Part shown: positions 6,085-8,750 of the stretch, in pieces | Layout: each line of letters starts with the position of its first letter | How positions within the stretch are numbered: the first letter of the stretch is position 1 | Assembly (NCBI GenBank): GCA_026396775.1 | Contig: JAPLWD010000050.1 | Coordinates: 4,288-13,037 of the forward strand | Source: Candidatus Gribaldobacteria bacterium | GTDB taxonomy: Bacteria > Patescibacteriota > Minisyncoccia > Minisyncoccales > CG1-02-41-26 | Direction of reading: 5' to 3' | Length of the DNA stretch: 8,750 bases | Notes under the pieces: model-generated | Databases searched by the model: none | Told to the model about the DNA's origin: nothing | Seen by the model: the letters and a program-made list of their open reading frames with translations, nothing else | Made by a program: the position numbers and the translations under genes

Positions 6085-6627
6085 TTATTTACCCCCTGCC
6101 TTCTTGCCTTCCTTTCGTCTAACCTTTTCACCAAAATACCGAATACCCTTTCCTTTATATGGCTCGGGTGGCTTGGCTTTTCTGATATTAGCAGCAAACT
6201 GTCCAATCTTTTGTTTATCAATCCCTGTCAAAACAATGATATTCTTTTCAACTGACAAGGTCAACCCTTCCGGTATATCTAGAAAAACTGAGTGCGAAAA
6301 ACCCACTTCTAATTTCAGTTTATTTTCCGATTCTTTGAAAGCCTTATAGCCAATTCCAATAATCTCTAGTTTTCTTTCAAAACCCTTCGAAACTCCATCT
6401 ACACAGTTTTGTAATAAGGCTCGAGATAATCCCCAAAGAGCAGGCGTACTTTTAATAGTTCTTTTACAGGTGGCTGTTAATTGGTTGTCTTTTTGCTCAA
6501 TCAAAATATCCTCTGGAATAACCTGGGTTAATTCGCCCTTAGGGCCTTTCACTTTCACTTCTGTTCCTTTAATTTCCACTATCACCTGTTGTGGAATAAT
6601 AATTGGTTTTTTGCCTATTCGTGACAT
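6085..6627 (-). CDS. rplF: 50S ribosomal protein L6
   Basis: Large-subunit protein near the GTPase-associated centre and the sarcin-ricin loop. 180 residues with two tandem L6 folds: MSRIGKKPI at the start, VKGPKGEL (26-33), the linker TPALWGLSRALLQN (61-74), the second fold from about 82 (KGFERKLEIIGIGYKA), and the signature PEPYKGKGIRY (154-164) near a basic tail. Length is normal. ATG 6627 lies 17 nt after the rpsH stop in an AT-only leader with no Shine-Dalgarno. Confidence 0.97.
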   Translation of the reverse strand: MSRIGKKPIIIPQQVIVEIKGTEVKVKGPKGELTQVIPEDILIEQKDNQLTATCKRTIKSTPALWGLSRALLQNCVDGVSKGFERKLEIIGIGYKAFKESENKLKLEVGFSHSVFLDIPEGLTLSVEKNIIVLTGIDKQKIGQFAANIRKAKPPEPYKGKGIRYFGEKVRRKEGKKAGGK

Positions 6628-6644
6628 AAATTAAAATTATTTTT

Positions 6645-7034
6645 TTACCAAACTTCAACCATTAGCTCACCTCCCACTTTAGCTCTTCTGGCCTGTTTAT
6701 CCGACATTAAGCCTTTTGGGGTTGAAATAATTGCTACCCCATAACCATTTTTAACTGGTCTTACTTCTTGATGGGAAATATAAATCCGTTGCCCAGGCTT
6801 AGAAATTCTTTTATAACCAGAAAAAGCGGCTTGATGCTTGTCATACTTAAAATCAACCTTAATAGTTTTTTGGGTTTTAACTCCCTTTTTTTTACAATCT
6901 TCAATAAAGCCTGATTCTTTTAAAATTTCAGCAATTTGCATTTTCACTTCTGAATAAGGCATTTCGGTTGAATCTTTAAAAACAGCTTGAGCGTTCTTTA
7001 TTCGATTGAACATGTCGGTTATTGGGTCGGTCAT
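6645..7034 (-). CDS. rpsH: 30S ribosomal protein S8
   Basis: Binds the central domain of 16S rRNA early in 30S assembly; in well-studied bacteria it also represses the spc operon. 129 residues: MTDPITDMFNRIKNA at the N-terminus, a mixed alpha/beta middle, and the C-terminal STPKGLMSDKQAR (104-116) and GGELMVEVW ending typical of the family. ATG 7034 is 39 nt after the rpsN stop, the widest gap among the ribosomal genes here. That gap is AT-rich and has no Shine-Dalgarno. Confidence 0.97.
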   Translation of the reverse strand: MTDPITDMFNRIKNAQAVFKDSTEMPYSEVKMQIAEILKESGFIEDCKKKGVKTQKTIKVDFKYDKHQAAFSGYKRISKPGQRIYISHQEVRPVKNGYGVAIISTPKGLMSDKQARRAKVGGELMVEVW

Positions 7035-7073
7035 ATTTTTATAACTTATTTTATTAAGACGATTTCAAGATAA

Positions 7074-7259
7074 TTACCAACTAGATTTTGTGACTCCAGG
7101 AATTTCGCCTCTTCTGGCCATCTCACGAAAACAAATTCGGCACAAACCAAAATCTCGGATAAACCCTCTCACTCTGCCACATTTGAAACAGCGCCTGATA
7201 ACTCGGCTTTTATATTTTGGCTTTCTAAGCGATTTAATAATTAATGATATTTTGGCCAT
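7074..7259 (-). CDS. rpsN: 30S ribosomal protein S14, zinc-binding type
   Basis: Small-subunit head protein of the short (61-residue) C+ type, often called rpsZ. Cysteines 24, 27, 40 and 43 (RCFKC and CRIC) form the zinc site, and the ending [14 protein letters not shown] is the family's conserved tail. ATG 7259 is 3 nt after the rplE stop, so translation is probably coupled. Its place between rplE and rpsH is the standard spc position. Confidence 0.97.
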   Translation of the reverse strand: MAKISLIIKSLRKPKYKSRVIRRCFKCGRVRGFIRDFGLCRICFREMARRGEIPGVTKSSW

Positions 7260-7262
7260 AAA

Positions 7263-7820
7263 TTATTTTTTAATAGGAAATCCCAACAGTCTTAATAACT
7301 CCTCACCCTCGGCTTTATTTTTAGCGGTATTAGCAACCACCACCTCTAATCCAAAAACTCCTTTTTCTTTTTCCACTCTCAACTCTGGAAAGGGAACATA
7401 TTCTTTAAATCCAATCGAAAAATCTCCTTGTTCGCTAAAAGCTGTAGCTGATAATCCTCTAAAATCTCGAATTCTAGGTAAAGCCACTCCAATTAGTTTT
7501 TCTAAAAAGTCGTACATTCTTTTACCTCTCAAAGTAACGCAAGCCCCCACCGACATACCCTCTCTTAATTTAAAAGCCGCTACCGATTTTTTAGCCTTAC
7601 GAATTACAGCTTTCTGTCCTGTCATCATCCCCAAATACTCCGCAATTTGTTCGGCGATTTTTTCTCTTTCGGAATTAGTTTTAGCCGCCACCTGTTTTCC
7701 AAAGCCAGAGTTAATGACCACTTTTTTAAGCTTAGGTACGGCCATCACGCTTTTTTTACCAAATTTTTTCATCATGACAGGCACGACTTCCTTATTATAT
7801 TGTTCTTGTAAATTCAACAT
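7263..7820 (-). CDS. rplE: 50S ribosomal protein L5
   Basis: Binds 5S rRNA in the central protuberance, together with L18, and contacts P-site tRNA. 185 residues: NLQEQYNKEVVPVMMKKFG at the start, VPKLKKVVINSGFG (28-41), LGMMTGQKAVIRKAKKSVAAFKLREG across 63-88 and VTLRGKRMYDFLEKLI (95-110), then RIRDFRGLS, and FKEYVPFPEL near the C-terminus. Length is normal. It starts at ATG 7820, 13 nt after rplX, without a Shine-Dalgarno. Its partner L18, encoded downstream, is frame-disrupted in this sequence. Confidence 0.97.
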   Translation of the reverse strand: MLNLQEQYNKEVVPVMMKKFGKKSVMAVPKLKKVVINSGFGKQVAAKTNSEREKIAEQIAEYLGMMTGQKAVIRKAKKSVAAFKLREGMSVGACVTLRGKRMYDFLEKLIGVALPRIRDFRGLSATAFSEQGDFSIGFKEYVPFPELRVEKEKGVFGLEVVVANTAKNKAEGEELLRLLGFPIKK

Positions 7821-7833
7821 AAATCAAAAATAA

Positions 7834-8139
7834 CTAAATTGACTCCTGACACTTTTTACAAATTCTAATCTTTTTGTCGTTTTCTATTTTATATCCTGTT
7901 CGGGTGACCTTGGCACATTTACCGCAAATCAACATCACCTTACAAGCTTTAATAGGAGCAGCCACTTCCACCACTTGCCCTTTTTCGCCTTGCTTACGAG
8001 GTTTCTTATGAACCTTCTTTAAATTTACCTTTTCAATCACCAACAAACCTAAAGCCGGAAACCCTCTCTGGACTTTACCCTTTTTGCCTTTATCTTTTCC
8101 ACTAATCACTATTACATTGTCACCTTTCTTAATTTTCAT
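7834..8139 (-). CDS. rplX: 50S ribosomal protein L24 with zinc-ribbon C-terminus
   Basis: Assembly initiator that binds the 5' end of 23S rRNA. 101 residues: a KOW motif at 3-30 (IKKGDNVIVISGKDKGKKG), the basic VNLKKVHKKPRKQ (38-50), VVEVAAPI (56-63), then a cysteine-paired tail with Cys72, Cys75, Cys94 and Cys97 (CGKC and CKKC). The C-x2-C pairs suggest a bound zinc, a feature found in part of the L24 family. ATG 8139 is 27 nt after the rplN stop; the gap holds a small perfect hairpin. Confidence 0.97.
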   Translation of the reverse strand: MKIKKGDNVIVISGKDKGKKGKVQRGFPALGLLVIEKVNLKKVHKKPRKQGEKGQVVEVAAPIKACKVMLICGKCAKVTRTGYKIENDKKIRICKKCQESI

Positions 8140-8152
8140 ATTAGAAATTCTT

Positions 8153-8167
8153 ATCCCCTGTGGGGAT
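8153..8167 (-). other. Short hairpin in the rplN-rplX gap
   Basis: The minus strand reads ATCCCC (8167-8162), loop ACA, then GGGGAT (8158-8153): a perfect 6-bp stem with four G-C pairs in otherwise AT-rich DNA. It begins at the last base of the rplN stop codon and ends 13 nt before the rplX ATG. No T tract follows directly, so it is not a normal terminator; it may be an mRNA processing or translation-tuning structure. Confidence 0.5.
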
Positions 8168-8535
8168 TATACTAATTCTTCAGCTAAAGTAGCAATTTTA
8201 TCAAAACCTTTTTCTCTTAATTCACGAGGGATTGGACCTGAAATTCTGTTACCTTTCAATTCGTGTTCATCATTCACTAGACAACAAGCATTTTCGCTAA
8301 AACGAATATATGACCCATCTTTGCGTCGGTAGGCCTGCCTTTGCCTAACAATTACTACCTTAACAACTGTATGTTGTTTCACTTCTCTTCTGGGTTCAGC
8401 TTTTTTAACTACTCCAACCACAATATCGCCCAAAATGGCCACTCTTTTTCTAGTCCCTCCTGGAAGCTGGATACACTGAACTATTTTGGCTCCAGTGTTA
8501 TCGGCTACATTTAACATTGTTTTTAACTGAATCAT
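8167..8535 (-). CDS. rplN: 50S ribosomal protein L14
   Basis: Subunit-interface protein that contacts 16S rRNA and L19. Exactly the usual 122 residues: MIQLKTMLNVADNTGAK at the start, then GDIVVGVVKKA (36-46), VVIVRQR, the segment DGSYIRFSENACCLV (73-87), and the ending GPIPRELREKGFDKIATLA with EELV. ATG 8535 lies 15 nt after the rpsQ stop, with no Shine-Dalgarno. Confidence 0.98.
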   Translation of the reverse strand: MIQLKTMLNVADNTGAKIVQCIQLPGGTRKRVAILGDIVVGVVKKAEPRREVKQHTVVKVVIVRQRQAYRRKDGSYIRFSENACCLVNDEHELKGNRISGPIPRELREKGFDKIATLAEELV

Positions 8536-8550
8536 AATTTATCAATAAAA

Positions 8551-8750
8551 CTACTCAACCTCTGCTTGTTGGTTTTTTTGAACCGACAACAAAATCCATT
8601 TCTTATCCCGGCTAATCGGTCGAGACTCCTGAATAACCACCTTATCTCCCACATTACATTCTAAACTAGCCTTATCAGCTTTATATCTAGTCGTTACCTG
8701 ATACCTTTTACGATATTTAGGATGAATTACCATTCTATCCACCTTAACCA
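8551..8750 (-). CDS. rpsQ: 30S ribosomal protein S17, N-terminus cut by window edge
   Basis: Primary 16S rRNA-binding protein with an OB fold. The frame is open to the right edge and reads VKVDRMVIHPKYRKRYQVTT, matching the family's VVVKVER..HP.Y.K pattern; then YKADKASLECNVGDKVVIQE and SRPISRDKKWILLSVQ, matching the VGD-V-I-E-TRPLSK-KRW core. About 15 to 20 N-terminal residues lie outside the window. A GTG at 8742 could be mistaken for a start, but the coding sequence clearly continues upstream through it. Confidence 0.95.
   Translation of the reverse strand, partial: VKVDRMVIHPKYRKRYQVTTRYKADKASLECNVGDKVVIQESRPISRDKKWILLSVQKNQQAEVE

Noticed and set aside
7038..7068. Possible internal promoter before rpsH: TTGAAA (7068-7063) and TATAAA (7043-7038) on the minus strand.
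   Set aside because: Spacing is 19 nt, the -10 match is partial, and it would start the mRNA at or inside the start codon; such AT-rich matches are expected by chance in this DNA.
7090..7833. Long plus-strand open frame of 247 codons.
   Set aside because: It is the antisense of rpsN and rplE, which are unambiguous; its sequence resembles no protein family.

Overview
The window is the 3' part of a bacterial ribosomal-protein (spc-type) operon, all genes on the minus strand. In transcript order it reads rpsQ (cut by the right edge), rplN, rplX, rplE, rpsN (zinc type), rpsH, rplF, rplR, rpsE, rplO, secY, adk, map, then two envelope-type genes, the last cut by the left edge. By eye the DNA is AT-rich. 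rpmD (L30), normally between rpsE and rplO, is absent: the rplO start lies 2 nt after the rpsE stop. No L30, a compact AT-rich gene set and a zinc-type S14 together suggest a Candidate Phyla Radiation (Patescibacteria) genome; this is an inference and the lineage within that group is not resolved.

Layout. 4753-8750: tightly packed ribosomal-protein genes making parts of both subunits, including the 5S rRNA binders L5 and L18. 3436-4740: the translocon channel SecY. 2542-3246: adenylate kinase, closed by a terminator. 1556-2314: type I methionine aminopeptidase, followed by a second, AT-rich terminator. 556-1449: a predicted lipoprotein with beta-propeller-like repeats. 1-492: the start of an unrecognised protein with one N-terminal membrane anchor. 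The core genes make ribosomes, insert or export proteins and trim N-terminal Met; the last two look like a separate envelope unit.

Three things stand out. First, rplR is not one open frame: its N- and C-terminal parts lie in two frames, overlapping by 17 nt, with several residues missing at the junction. This is either a sequencing or assembly error, a real lesion, or a split L18. Second, the secY-adk junction is a 180-nt foldback with perfect 25-nt outer arms that run through the secY stop codon, and the adk-map gap holds a second, less perfect foldback of about 168 nt. Third, nearly all operon genes lack a visible Shine-Dalgarno sequence, while the two envelope genes have one and share a 12-nt leader motif.

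No CRISPR array, tRNA, rRNA or transposase gene was seen. No gene-free stretch exceeds 300 nt; the two longest gaps (2315-2541 and 3247-3435) are filled mostly by the foldbacks and a terminator.
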